Part shown: in pieces, positions 1-11,319 of the stretch
How positions within the stretch are numbered: position 1 is the first letter of the stretch
Layout of the letters: each line of letters opens with the position of its first letter
Source of the DNA: Aristolochia californica
Taxonomy: Eukaryota > Streptophyta > Magnoliopsida > Piperales > Aristolochiaceae
Assembly: GCA_029961685.1 (NCBI GenBank)
Contig: JARWKL010000008.1
Span: forward strand, 250,501-314,500
DNA: 64,000 nt
Direction: 5' to 3'
Notes under the pieces: generated by a model
What the model was told of the DNA's origin: nothing
The model's input: the letters and a program-made list of their open reading frames with translations, nothing else
Database searches by the model: none
Translations under genes and position numbers: made by a program

Positions 1-2216
1 GGTCACTGCTACGGAGTTGCCTTGTCTCACAAGCTATAAAATTTTCTATTCCGTTCTTCAACATCCCTCGCTGTATCTATAAAACAGACGGCAATACATT
101 CGGCTTTCTGGGTTCTTTCTCTCTCAGATTCTACTGCGGTTTCTGCTTTTCTGAAGGAGCAAATGGTGGCCATTCTGGTATTCTTGGAACCAACTGCGGT
201 GGTGTTGGACTGCGGGAAGAGTAGGTGCAGAAGGCTCTACTGGAGGGTTCGAGCTCAGATTCGGAGACAAGTGAGAGGACGGTCGAGGACAAGGAGGTTG
301 AGATTCAACTACGACCCATTTAGCTACGCGCTCAATTTCGACGACGGTGGCTCTGGTTTCATCTGCTGAGTCCTCAGTAGTCTCGCTTTTCAGGAAGAAG
401 TGAAGGGTTTTGTTCTTTTTTTTTTATGATGGTGGAGCTGGTAGTAGCAGTAGTGAACTGTAGGATCCCCACGGAAGGAGTAAAAAGAAGATGATACTCT
501 TCTTTATCCTGTAAATGGAAGTCTAGAGGGTGTCTATTCCCTTTTTTGTTTCAGTTTTAACTGGTGAACTTGAATGTTATCATGGATGTCATACATCTTC
601 TTCCTAACTCTCCATTGCATCTTCTGTTTTACTTTGCTAGTCTTATATGGATTTCACTTATGCGACCGCTCATTGATCGACAGATAAATGAGAGAGACGG
701 TTTCTGGACTGTTTTCCCTGCATTGATGTCTTCATCTTCAGTTTCATAATTCAAACTTTTGCATTCCGATAGTGAAGTAAGAAGAGCTTATTCTCGACAG
801 AGCAGCCAATTGCGCGTGTGAGGATCCTTCAGCTGAATCCAACGAACTCAGCTTAACCTAGATGAAAGTTGGAATCCCGTGAACGGAGGAGTTTGTCTTC
901 TGGGTTGAAGATATAAGCTTTTTCAGAGCTCAGCGCTTCTCCTATTGGAAGCTTTCCTTCTTTTAGAATTTAGACTAGTGTAGGCTCTGTTGGCTCCAGC
1001 GGAATGTCTACTTTAAAAATCTACATAGTTCACGCTTCACAGAACCCAAATCCTGCGTTATTCAATACAGGGTCTCCTCCGAGTACTAAATATGAAAAAA
1101 ATGTCCATTCTCCACTGTAACGAAACAGTTACCTTCGCTGACTCTTCTTTTTTGGGCCCCTGCTTACCTTCGCTGTTTCCAAGTTTTGAATAAAGCACTC
1201 TTACCAGTATTGAACAATTGATTCCCTTGATGCGAATGTCACTTGTCACCACCAGTCACCACCATGGCTACTTTGCTTTACCTTCTGAGAAAATTCTATA
1301 TTGCCTTTAATCGGCAAAGGAATGCAAGCATAAATCTCGATTTGTCGTGCCATTTGTTAATAATAACAAACTACCGGAGAGCACCAGGAAGTTGCAAGGA
1401 CTTGCTGCATTCACCATTTCTTTCTTCAAGAAGATGATTCACTTAACTCGACCGTGTAGGCACGACTTTAATTACTAGATTCGTCGTTCTAATGAAGTGC
1501 ATACTTGGTATCCATTCTGGGTGTCGTTTCTGTACGCAGATGGAGCAGTCCAGTGCGATCTAAATCCAGGGGACAAGGAGAAGCTCCAGGCTCCAGAGTC
1601 ATCGTTCTGCCCAACTCCAGGTCTGCGATTTCTCTAGGGGCGAAGAGAATGAAGAAGCATCCGGAGCGAGGGGAGTGCAGAATCTAATAAATTCGCTCAA
1701 CCGTTAGCTGTTGCATTTACGCAAGAGTCGTATTCCCTCGCCTGTCACCCCGACAGCTTTCCAGTTTCCACCATTTTTCTCTGGTTCGTTGGTACAGCGT
1801 ATGCTTTGTTTCAGAAGAGAAACGACAAAAGTACGAGTAATGGCGATGTGGATGCAGCCTAATTGCGAACGGAAGCTTCCAATTATTCTAATAATTTCAT
1901 GTGTTATCACACCGTAACTTTCATAAGGTGATTTTGTATAGACGACGGAAACAAACTTCAATTTCTACAAGGAAAAGTGGCCACTAATTAATCAAGAACA
2001 TTCATTTTTACCTGGAATGATTTTTCGTGCCTTTCCTGGAAAGGGCCTTCAGAGGGCCAAGAAAGTCATTTTTGTCGCTTGGTGGCAGAGAATCCTAGAG
2101 AGAAAATAAAACAAAGCTCTGATTTCTCTCGCAAAGAGCAGCTTCGTTCCTCTCCCTGCGCCGTCCTTCAAGATCGCTGGTGCTTTCACTCCTTGTTTGT
2201 GCTTGTGCTCTATGTC
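1..2216. other. No recognisable gene
   Basis: This 2.2-kb stretch before the first transposon has short open frames on both strands (the longest are about 60-95 codons), but none resembles a known family. I saw no convincing exon chain, tRNA or repeat. Transcribed noncoding sequence or untranslated exons of a gene lying to the left cannot be excluded. Confidence 0.5.
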
Positions 2217-3854
2217 GGGGGGGTTAGTTAATATAAGTTTATGTCTAATATAAAGATCAAGTGAGTCATGTATATGAAGATCATCTTCGTATTTGGTATT
2301 AGTATTGACGACTTTATGTGCACTAGAAAACAATTTCCAGTGTTAGTGCCCCAACATGAGAAAAACATAAAAAACAAAAGAATCTCTAAACCTTTACAGT
2401 ACACTTAATTACAACATAATCTTTAAACCCCAAATTAGGTAAAACAACCATTATTACTACACGAATAAATTATTTAATGTATAATTAAATATATTAATAT
2501 ATTTATTAATTAAATTATATATTTTATTATGCATTAATATGGTAATTACATGAGCCAATAAAATACGCACATGATTAATTATAAATAATAAATAAATAAC
2601 GTTATAAATAAATAAAATGAAAATAATACGTTGAGTTATTAATTTATTAATAACATATGATATACTTTAACCTAAAAATGAATAATTTAAGAGAAAATAT
2701 TGATCTAATCATAAATTTAACACACTATATATTTGTACATAATATATTTTATGTATTATTAATTAATAATATATTATCACAAAATTTAAAACCATTGGTT
2801 TAATTAACTATAGCAATCGGATAATTATGCCAAAATAATTTATCAAATATATTATTTTAAAATTTTTTAATTATGACTATTAAATCACTATTTTAATATA
2901 GTAATTCCAAAATAATTGTATTAAATAAATAAATAATTTAAAAAAAATATTAATCTAATCATAAATTTAACACACTATATATTTGTACATAATATATTTT
3001 ATAAATGCATGATTTTGATAACGATAGTTTTAAACTATCGTCGTCTTCCTCAGGGACGAAAAACTATCATCGTCTTCCTCAAGGGCGAGCCAGCGGTCAA
3101 CGACGACGGGCCAGTGGGAGAAGAGAGGGAGGCCAATAAGCTCTACAATAGATGCTCGACCTCCCGTGCTCAGCGACAGAGGTCGAGAGGGAGAGGAGAG
3201 GGAGGATGGCTGTTAAACCGAAGCCGATGGTTGAAATCAAAGCCGAATGGGGAAATCGATGCCGGATTGAAGTAGAAATTAAGAAATCGAAGCCCAACTG
3301 TCAAAATCGAAACTGAAACAGGGGAAATCGCAAGAAATTGAAAGGTCTTTTAGGGGAAAAAATAATAGCGTGAGGGAGAAAACAGTGAGATGTCGAAAAG
3401 GAGAAGAGACAGAGAGATAAGAGAGAGGGAGAAGCGAGCGGGAGGTTCAGAGGGAGAGCGAGGTCCAAGAAGGAGAAGGACGTTTGCAGCGAGAGATGGA
3501 GGCAGTAGAGAGGGAGACTGGAGAGGGACGGCGGAGATGAGAGAGGGAGCAGAGAGCTCGGGGGTTTAGGGAGACGACAGAGAGGCTGCGGGAACGAGAT
3601 AGAGGTGTGGGAACGAAATGAGGATAAATGAGCGAGACGGTCTGAGCCAGAGAGAGCCCCGCGCGTGAGTCATATAGATGATTCTCAAAATCGGGCGAAA
3701 AACATTTTTCGCCGTTTACCCTTGGGACATGAAATCCTGAGTCATGTATGTTCATGTACATGACATGAATTTTGTCGTTCCCTAATGACATCAGGATATG
3801 AACTGCATAATGCGCATGAAGATCATGTCCTGAGTCGTGTGCACTAACCCCCCC
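2217..3854 (+). mobile_element. TIR transposon, family copy A (non-autonomous)
   Basis: The segment starts with seven G followed by TTAGT and ends with GCACTAA followed by seven C, so its ends are inverted. From left to right it holds a subterminal part with CATG-rich motifs, a very AT-rich arm (about 2340-3010), a GA-rich core (about 3050-3680) and a right subterminal part. The same parts occur in reverse order and orientation at 31747-33281, which shows that both are copies of one element. No transposase frame is visible; open frames in the GA-rich core are low-complexity. The bases next to the two ends (GTC and TTA) do not match, so this copy shows no target duplication and may have been rearranged. 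The superfamily is uncertain: G-rich ends and the 3-bp duplications of its relatives would fit PIF/Harbinger. Confidence 0.8.
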
Positions 3855-4851
3855 TTAGTGTGCTGAAAGTTTGTTTTCTTTAATTTTCTATAAGTCTTAT
3901 AATAAGAAGATGATCCTGTCCACTAACAGGGTCCTGAATGATTCTTGTTCAATCAACCATTCAAGTTCTATTTGTATGGCACTAATGAATTACTCCGTTT
4001 TATTTTCGAGACGCTTAATTAAGGTGGTTAATAAATAATATTATTTATGAAGGAAATTAGAAAATTAGATGGTTTGCCGCTAGTTAAAAGTAAAAATTGC
4101 TTCACTTGTGTGACTCCAAAGTGGCATCTTCTATGTTCATCAATTTTGGCGATGGTCAAGTACAATTGGTTTCATCTTAATCGTTGATTGGGCTTTGATA
4201 GACCGACAAAATTTTTGATATTGTCAATTAACAATCAATTTGATTATCCTTTTCACTCTTTACCTATTGAGAGCTCTAATTTTGACCATGTGTTAATTGA
4301 TGGCTAAGTTTATTCAATTTGGATCGTTAATCGAGTTATCAATTGAAGTTCTTATTGTAGAAATTTTGCATCATATTTACCTTTTTACACTAATGGTTGT
4401 ATAGAAAGCAGGGGTGTCAATCCTTAATCATCATGAAATTTATTATTAAATGTTAATAGTCATAGTTAAATACTTATACGCGGACCCAAAGTAAAACTGG
4501 CTGGGCGGTCCGAGTTTCTTTTGAACCGGACCAGGCTCACTAACGAGTCAGTAAACCCGCCTCGGTCTCGTGCGCCCTACCAAAACCAAACGTACTTTCA
4601 GTGCAATTGAGACGGCGGGAAATCTCAAACAGTTTAATCCACGTCATCCACCGAAAGGACGAATCGACGGTCAACAGAGCAGTTCATCTCGATTCACGTA
4701 AAAACTTCAAAACTTTCCCGCGAATTCTCACCGCCAAATTGCCTCATCGTTTCCCTCCTTCATAAGAGGACCAACTCAAATTGGAGCTCCGATTCTCCTC
4801 TGCGCTCCTGTACACCGTCTGATTTTTCTCTTCTCCGCTACGCCTGGTGAA
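3855..4851. other. Intergenic region upstream of HMGB6-like gene
   Basis: About 1 kb between transposon A and the HMG-box start codon. It presumably contains the promoter and 5' leader of that gene, the last 250 bases being less AT-rich. No clear TATA box or other named site could be assigned. Confidence 0.5.
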
Positions 4852-6178
4852 ATGGCTTCCTCGAAATCAAATCCTCCGAGGACGCGGAAGAGAGTCGAGG
4901 TGGAGACCAGCTCCCTCAAACGTGCCAAAGATGGAAGCGCTTTCACTAGATGGTAGTACCTCTTATCCTCTATATCTATTTTTATTTGATTTTTTCCCCT
5001 TCCTTAGGCACTCTAGTTGTCTTTTATATGATGGGTTTTGCTCTAGCTGATCCATGGTTTGGTTTCTCTGACTAACCAGCGAGGCTTGTAACAAGGACGT
5101 TGCCGTTGTGCTAATTGATATGCATAACTGCAGTCTAGATTCGAAGATTAAGATGAACCTTGGTATTCTTCTGCTTAATTTTTTGTTTTGGTTGTTCCTT
5201 TCCTTTTTATTGGCATACTCTTGTTGTGAAACTGTTCTATTTGAAATATGATCCGCAGAGGCTCAAGTGGTAGAAAGGATGACCGAGGTTCAGAAGCCGC
5301 CGGTAGATAGGTAAATTCTCGAGTGAGTCAGTACTTGGTCTCTTTTATTTGCTTTAGGTGTAGCAGAGTCAGAAATCTGTTCGTTTGATTTGTTTTTTTG
5401 CTGTTGATTCTTGTTGCAAACATTATAGGAAAAAGAAATCTGTGGCTGCTTCTTCTGAACCACAGAAGAGTAAGAAAGAGAAGAAAGTAAAAGATCCCAA
5501 CAAGCCTAAGCGTCCTCCGACTGCATTTTTCGTCTTCCTGTACTGTGCTTCTCTCTTTATCTCTCTCGCTTTCTTTTTTATAGCACTTCAATCTGAACTT
5601 TGTGCCCAATTGGCTGTTTCTAATTGATTTTTCTGTTCTTTTGCACAGGGATGATTTCAGAAGACAATATAAAGAGACCAACCCTGATTCCAAAAATGTC
5701 TCAGCGGTTTGTTCACGTCTACCACTCTGTATTTTTGTGTAAATCTATGGGTTCTGCTGTTTCTAATTTTGGACTTGGGTTACTACTCGATCTTGATTAT
5801 AAGTCTATCAAATGCATAATAGGTTGCGAAAGGGGGCGGTGAGAAATGGAAGTCAATGTCTGAAGAGGTTAGTTTTCTGATGCTCTTTTGATGGCGCTCC
5901 TGGTTATTGTACCCGTCGCATGTCGCATAGAATGTATGCAACTTGAATTCTGGCTGCTAACAGGAAAAGAAGCCTTACTTGGACAAAGCAGCTGAATTGA
6001 AGGCGGAATATGCGAAGGCATTGGAAAATTCAAATGCTGGAAATGCCAATGTATGTCACTGAACTTTCCTTCTATGTGATTGTAGTTCTCATGTTTTCGC
6101 TCCTAACTATTACGTGGGTTCACTATTTATCTTGACCAGGATGAAAAAGCTTCTGAAGAGGAAGAAGCCGAAGAATGA
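4852..6178 (+). CDS. HMG-box protein, HMGB6-like
   Basis: Eight exons can be joined in frame: 4852-4952, 5080-5162, 5259-5310, 5429-5539, 5649-5706, 5823-5867, 5964-6050 and 6140-6178, all with GT-AG introns, giving 191 residues. The N-terminal part contains a cysteine-containing segment (CEACNK, then HNCSLD) that I recall from Arabidopsis HMGB6. A lysine-rich stretch follows, then one HMG box beginning DPNKPKRPPTAFFVF and running through GGEKWKSMSEEEK, with an acidic tail ending EEEEAEE. Family knowledge: such proteins bind and bend DNA in chromatin without sequence specificity and act in the nucleus. The box is complete and no exon has a stop, so the gene looks intact. Start choice: this ATG begins the family-like N-terminus, and the leader has no nearer in-frame ATG. 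The protein is shorter than Arabidopsis HMGB6 because its acidic tail is short. Confidence 0.92.
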
Positions 6179-7859
6179 TATGAAGCAAAATTGCTTATTC
6201 GTGTTGAATATTTTCATGGGATGACTTGCGGGACATCCTCCTTTTGTAAATGTTTAATCTGAATTAGTTTACGTAATTCGATTTCAGCTTGGGTAGTGCT
6301 TTTTTTTTAAAAAAAAATTGTGATAAATTTGAAATCTCTTTGCCTTCCCCTCTCTTTGATTGTGATTGCTGTTGAATTAATTTTCACAAGCACCCACAAT
6401 TATATTAATCTATTCAATCCATATTCTGAATACATATCTTAACTTCTGGCAAATTTATTTTTTCATAATAAAATACACAAATCAAGTTCACAAATAAAGT
6501 ATTAACAGAAATGAAACTTTGGAAAAAATGAGAACTTTTTTATGCATGTAGACACGGTTCTCTCTCTCCGGTAACAACGTCGGCGTCTAACCTGACTTCT
6601 GACAACAGTCTTGAGTCTTGAGTTCCTACTATGGCAACAGCAGTAAACAACATTTTGTTATCTGTTCCGGCAATAGTAACAAACAGCACTCTGTTTTTTG
6701 TTCTGGCAACAACGAGCCTCTGCGGCTCAACTATGACGGTGACGATAGCTTCCTTTTTTCCTTTTCTCTTGTGTATTTTCCCCCCTTTTGTTTCTCTTCG
6801 CTTTATTGTCTAGTGATTTTATTTCACCATTTCTACTTATTCCCGACGTACTCTGATCTACAACTGAAACAAAAGATGGGACCACATGAGCTGGGCCCGT
6901 TGGTGTTGATTTTCAACAATTGCGTCTGATATTTTTACTGTTAGAATACATTTCATCTTTTCTTTGAATATCAATTGGGTGATGATGTAGACTATAAAGA
7001 AACAAAAGTACTGGATGGTTGATGATCGTTCCTTAACAGGGAGCCAGCACTTTTCTGACTGGTTTTCTGACTGGTCTCTCTCACTGCAAAGGGGAAGAGC
7101 TTGCGGTGGTTTTTTCTTGGTCATGAGTTGATGATTTCTTGTGGAGAATGGAGATAAAGCTGGAAATATTTTAGAAAACGTGCCCAGAAATGATTTTTTC
7201 TCTCTGCGTTCCTTGATCTCCTAGGTTGAAAATAAGTGAAAGCTCGCAGTATGTCCATGGGTGTGCCTGGTGCGGCTTGTTTTTAAAGAATTTCACTAAT
7301 CGAAAAGAAATCTTACCCCTTTCAAAGGATACAGTTTCTATTTTTATTATGTGTTTCTTGTTCTATTTGTAACTTTACTGGCTGAAGAAATATTCCATAA
7401 TGGTTTGAGCTAACTATGACAATGTTTGCGCTGTATTTAGAGGTACATGTGTTTAACAAAATATTCCGGTCCTAAATTTTTTTTTTTGAGAGCTGGTTAA
7501 GGTATCAAGAATGAATACGACTTGCTGCCAATTCAGTTTTTCTGAGTTAGAGAATTTTTTTGCTGTCATTTTGTTGTGCTTAAAATTAGAAATATTTAAC
7601 TACAGAATAAGAAAATGAATTGGTGTGTAATGTTGATCATTGATTTGGGATTTGACTTCAGGTTTGCAACTTGATGCCAGCCATGTTATTTCAGATTCTT
7701 ATTCCACTAAATGCTGTAAATTTCACTTGAAATTCTGAACCCATTTCATTGGGCTTGCTTTTCTTTAATTCTTAACCCTTCTCTTCTTTGTTGCTTCGCT
7801 GATCGTTCATCGCCGATACTTTTCAGTCACTGTTCATTTTATTTATTTTATGCCTGCTT
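6179..7859. other. Intergenic region, no gene recognised
   Basis: This holds the HMGB6-like 3' region and about 1.5 kb without a recognisable gene. A degenerate short tandem repeat with units of about 36-39 bp (CAACA/GTTC-rich) lies near 6630-6720 and gives a repetitive open frame. The rest is T-rich and intron-like. Confidence 0.5.
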
Positions 7860-8357
7860 GATTACTATGCGGAGATGGTGAAGCTTGACTCACACATGGT
7901 GAGAGTGAAGGGCAGGCTTGTGGAGGAGAAGAAACGGATTGAAGAAGCTGAAGAGAGGAGAAAGGCCCGAGAAGCCAAGAGAATAGCTAAAGAGGTCCAG
8001 GCTCAGAAGCTGAAGAAGCGTGCCAAACAGAAGAAGCAGGAGATAGAGTCTGTGAAGAAATGGAGAAAGCAGAGGCAGCAGAACAGTTTCAAGGATGGGA
8101 AAGAAGAGGGGATGGCACTGGATTTCGAGGAACGTGGAATGTTTTGTAAGGCCAGGGGTGAGGCCAGGGGATAGACTGGAGGTAAAACAAGGTTTGATGG
8201 GAAGGATAAGAAGAGGAAGAGTAGGGAGTACAAGGATTCCAAGTTCGGGTATGAAGGAAGGAAAGGTTTGAAGAAGCAGAACGCAGCAGAAACAACAAAT
8301 GCCTACAAGGATTTTAAGAAGAGTGCATTGCGAGGAAACAAGAGAAGGAAGGGGTGA
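7860..8357 (+). pseudogene. EBP2 rRNA-processing protein, truncated pseudogene
   Basis: The frame reads DYYAEMVKLDSHMVRVKGRL and continues through a long Lys/Arg/Glu-rich helix, then SVKKWRKQRQQ and, near the end, FGYEGRKGLKKQN. These are hallmarks of the C-terminal half of EBP2, a nucleolar factor for 60S ribosome assembly. Homology begins abruptly at 7860; no exon for the N-terminal half was found in the 1.7 kb upstream. A TAG stop at about 8171-8173 interrupts the frame just where the family has a Gly/Pro/Arg-rich linker. The linker reads like the family in another frame, so two small compensating indels probably created the stop. A retroposed or truncated copy is likely. The alternative is a real terminal exon with a shortened tail, which the missing upstream half argues against. 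Confidence 0.8.
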
Positions 8358-9888
8358 TCTGTATGTCTGCATAATTCATACTAAATGAATCACGGTATCT
8401 TTTCTGGTATACAGACGGTTTTGTAGCTTATATGGTAATCCCTTTTAATTATTGGGAATGGTAGTCATAATTTTATGTTTCTACTTAGTGCTGAGAACTA
8501 ATCTAGCATTGTTGTTTCATATGTAAACAGGCTCCTTGTTGGGGATTCCTAGAGAAGACGGGGTGAAAAGAGTGCCTGAATCGCTCAAACTCAACTCATT
8601 TGTCCTGCTTATTCTTGCTAAATAGGGAATGCCCTTCTCAAGATCAAATTTTCGTTCAATGCGAAGATGTGGTAGATACCCTTGGTATTTTAATTGATCT
8701 TGGTGTTGTTTTTCATTCTCGGTTGTTAAACTTACCTTCCAAAAATTGTTTCCTCTGTTCTCCTTCTAGAATTTCAGTGAAAGAAGCGAAATAGGTTTCT
8801 CTTCTACTTCGTTCAAATACACAGGAAACTTCTGGTGTTTGTTTAAACACTCAACAAGGGACGACAAGCACTACATGAGAGAAAGTAGCTCCATCAGCCC
8901 AGAGACAGAGAGAGGATGAAATAACTGATTTGTAAGGAGATAAATTGAGGTAAGTTGATGGATAAAGATTACAGGATGTGATTCGTTCCCCATTACATTC
9001 AATAACTACAGTTAATAATAATGAGGGCTATCATCTTTCTTTTGCAGCGAATGGTGTGCTGTGGATCCCAGTGACATTAAAGGAAGTTGCGTGTATATCC
9101 CAAAATCCATTGATGTTTGCTTTAGGGGATTCCCCTGCTCTCTTCCAGTTTTCACCGAGCCTGTTTTTTCTCAGGTAGATGTTGGCCACTGCCCTGCTTT
9201 CAAACTCAGATTCCAGGAGACAAGCACTTCCCTTTGCAAAAGTCGTTGCTCGAATGCTTCTAAAATTGGGTCATTTAAAAAGGGATCAAATGAATCCTTA
9301 TCACCACAACAGACTGACTCAAGAACTTCACATGCCTTTAAAACAATTATCATGGCTGGACACAGCAGGCTTGGCCTTTGATTTTTCCTTTTCCTTCTTT
9401 CAAAAGTGTCGAAGGGGAGTATTGTTGCTTGTTGGCTATTGCTCTCATCTCATCACTATCCTGCTCTCCTTCCCATGCATTTTTAAGCGAACAGAGACCT
9501 TTCATGCTTTTGGAATCTTGACTGCGGCTGAGCTTTCTCTTTATTTAATCACCTTGTTAAAATCTCCTTTTCATCTCATATTGATCCCTTCCTCTTTCAG
9601 TAGCTTCACCTTTCGACATCTTCTCAGTCGCTCTTTTGAAATGCCACTTACAGATACTTAATGCAACAAACATGAATCAAATTCCATACTCATATCACAT
9701 CATTTCTCTCATCCATTTAGTACTATACGACTGACTGCCATAAGCAACTACAAAAACAAGAAAAGAAAAACAGAGCAGCTTGTGAGTACTTACAGTAGGC
9801 CTCTCACTCTTAACAGGAAAAACCCAGCACCTTTATCTTACATGGAAGATTCATACCGTAATTAAAGATTAATAAGAGATGGACAAGC
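8358..9888. other. Intergenic region, unassigned open frames
   Basis: Overlapping frames on the plus strand at 9061-9381 and 9179-9661 (up to 160 codons) have no family resemblance I can name. Acceptor-like tracts (for example before 9049 and 9176) suggest intron-like DNA. The part after about 9660 is probably the 3' region of the minus-strand protease gene. Confidence 0.4.
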
Positions 9889-11319
9889 TTAGCAGGTGTT
9901 GGGACCAAACCCAACGAAGCCATTAGCACCATCGAAGGAGATCTGAATCCCTTCCTGCTGTATGTTCCCTATTATGGAAAGACCTGAACCAGAAGGCGCG
10001 AAAGCAAAGCAGAAAGTCCCCACTTCGTCCACCGGAATCAGGAAATTCCTCGCCGGCAGTGTCAGTATTGAACCTCCCAAGAAGTAGAATGACACCGTCG
10101 GGACCCGGACCGACTCGAATTCGAACAGATCGTAACACGTATCGAAGATCGAAATGCCGGCGGCACGCGGCAGCGCTGCCGTCCTCGCCAGGAAGGCGTC
10201 CCGCAGGGCCGTGTAGGCCACCGCCGGGAATCTCGTCACCGCCGTGCCGGTGTCCATCACGACCCCACCGTCTCCGAGCGCGGTCAGCCGGAACACCTCT
10301 TCGGTTATGGGAACACGGACGCTTCCCACTCCGAGACCCGATAAGCCTACGTAGTAGAAGCTCAGGAATCTCGGGTTGCGGAGGAGGGGAACCCATGCGG
10401 CTCCGACGGGGAGGGCCGCCCGGCCGAAGCTGAGCTCGCCCGAGGAGCTCGTGCCGCGGCTTACCAGACAGTACCCGAAGGCCCCGCCGGTCTGGCCGCC
10501 GAGCTGGCCTATGAAAGAGAGGGAGCCGCCGCCGAGGCCGAGGAGGCCGGCCGCTCCCACGAAGAGGCCTTGGTTGCGATGACCGCATCCGATTGCGACG
10601 TTTCGGACCACGGTGGGTCCGAGAGTTAGCGTCTCCAACGCTAACGTGCCCTTCGTGTAAGACCCGTCGCCGTAGGAGACCTCGTACCGGCACCGCCCTG
10701 CGTGACACCCGCCGTTCTCCAGCCGTCCGCAGACGGAGGACCCGCACGCGACTCCGGCGAAGGAGGCGGATTTCGACGGGTCGAAGACCGGGTCGGCTTG
10801 TCTGTAACACTGCACGCAGGGCTGGCATTGCACCCAGACAATATCGCTCCCGGAATCGATCACCATGAATTGGCTTCTCGGCGGACTCCCGACGCCAATC
10901 CGGACGAAATACTCGCCGCTGCCTTCGCTCATTCCCGACACGATTTCCGACCCAAAGTCCTCCACTTCGTAGCTCGCTCCACCGCTGGACTGAGTCAGGC
11001 GGCGAGTCAAGCCGGCCACCCTCGCGGCATCTCTCTTCAGTCGCGAGTTCAGGCGATCTCGAACGCCTAAAATACTACTGTTCTTGCTACTCTTCCCTTG
11101 CCGGATACTGATCACATCTCGATGGACCAACCTCAGCGGCCACTTTCCCTGCGCTTGTCCGTCATCGTATTTGGAGATTTCTCGAGGAGCCTGAACCTGG
11201 GTCGGGCGGAGTTTCGCTTCCTCTATCACTTCTCGCGGGTTCAACTCCTGGAATTCGACGGCACCGCTAATTAAGATTTGCAGCGCCACCAGTATAGCAG
11301 ACAGCGCTATCAATCCCAT
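9889..11319 (-). CDS. Pepsin-type aspartic protease, ASPG2-like
   Basis: An intronless, GC-rich gene. I chose the ATG at 11319 (476 residues) because it is followed at once by a hydrophobic signal-peptide-like segment (LSAILVALQILISG); the frame also has an ATG at 11454 that would add 45 residues ahead of that segment. A propeptide of about 130 residues follows. The first active site reads VIDSGSDIVWVQC (Asp about residue 155), the second VMDTGTAVTRFP (Asp about 356). DSGS in place of DTGS is, as I recall, also seen in Arabidopsis ASPG2. Many cysteines (CQPCVQCY, CGSSVCGRLENGGC) fit nepenthesin-type A1 proteases, which are secreted or vacuolar endopeptidases. The gene is intact, and its higher GC content than its surroundings is common for intronless plant protease genes. 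PRMT6 lies next to it on the same strand. Confidence 0.93.
   Translation of the reverse strand: MGLIALSAILVALQILISGAVEFQELNPREVIEEAKLRPTQVQAPREISKYDDGQAQGKWPLRLVHRDVISIRQGKSSKNSSILGVRDRLNSRLKRDAARVAGLTRRLTQSSGGASYEVEDFGSEIVSGMSEGSGEYFVRIGVGSPPRSQFMVIDSGSDIVWVQCQPCVQCYRQADPVFDPSKSASFAGVACGSSVCGRLENGGCHAGRCRYEVSYGDGSYTKGTLALETLTLGPTVVRNVAIGCGHRNQGLFVGAAGLLGLGGGSLSFIGQLGGQTGGAFGYCLVSRGTSSSGELSFGRAALPVGAAWVPLLRNPRFLSFYYVGLSGLGVGSVRVPITEEVFRLTALGDGGVVMDTGTAVTRFPAVAYTALRDAFLARTAALPRAAGISIFDTCYDLFEFESVRVPTVSFYFLGGSILTLPARNFLIPVDEVGTFCFAFAPSGSGLSIIGNIQQEGIQISFDGANGFVGFGPNTC

Noticed and set aside
163..369. 68-codon open frame, arginine-rich
   Set aside because: No family resemblance, no supporting exons, and length is within chance expectation.
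2217..3854. CACTA-type transposon, because the end contains GCACTAA
   Set aside because: The CACTA string lies inside the G/C-run and in the wrong position; the outermost bases are the G7/C7 runs, so the ends are not 5'-CACTA.
9061..9661. Overlapping plus-strand frames of 106 and 160 codons
   Set aside because: No recognisable domain and no consistent exon structure; kept as unassigned.
9923..11070. Long overlapping open frames (up to 301 codons) on both strands in the protease gene
   Set aside because: They are by-products of the high GC content of the aspartic protease coding sequence; only one frame carries protease motifs.
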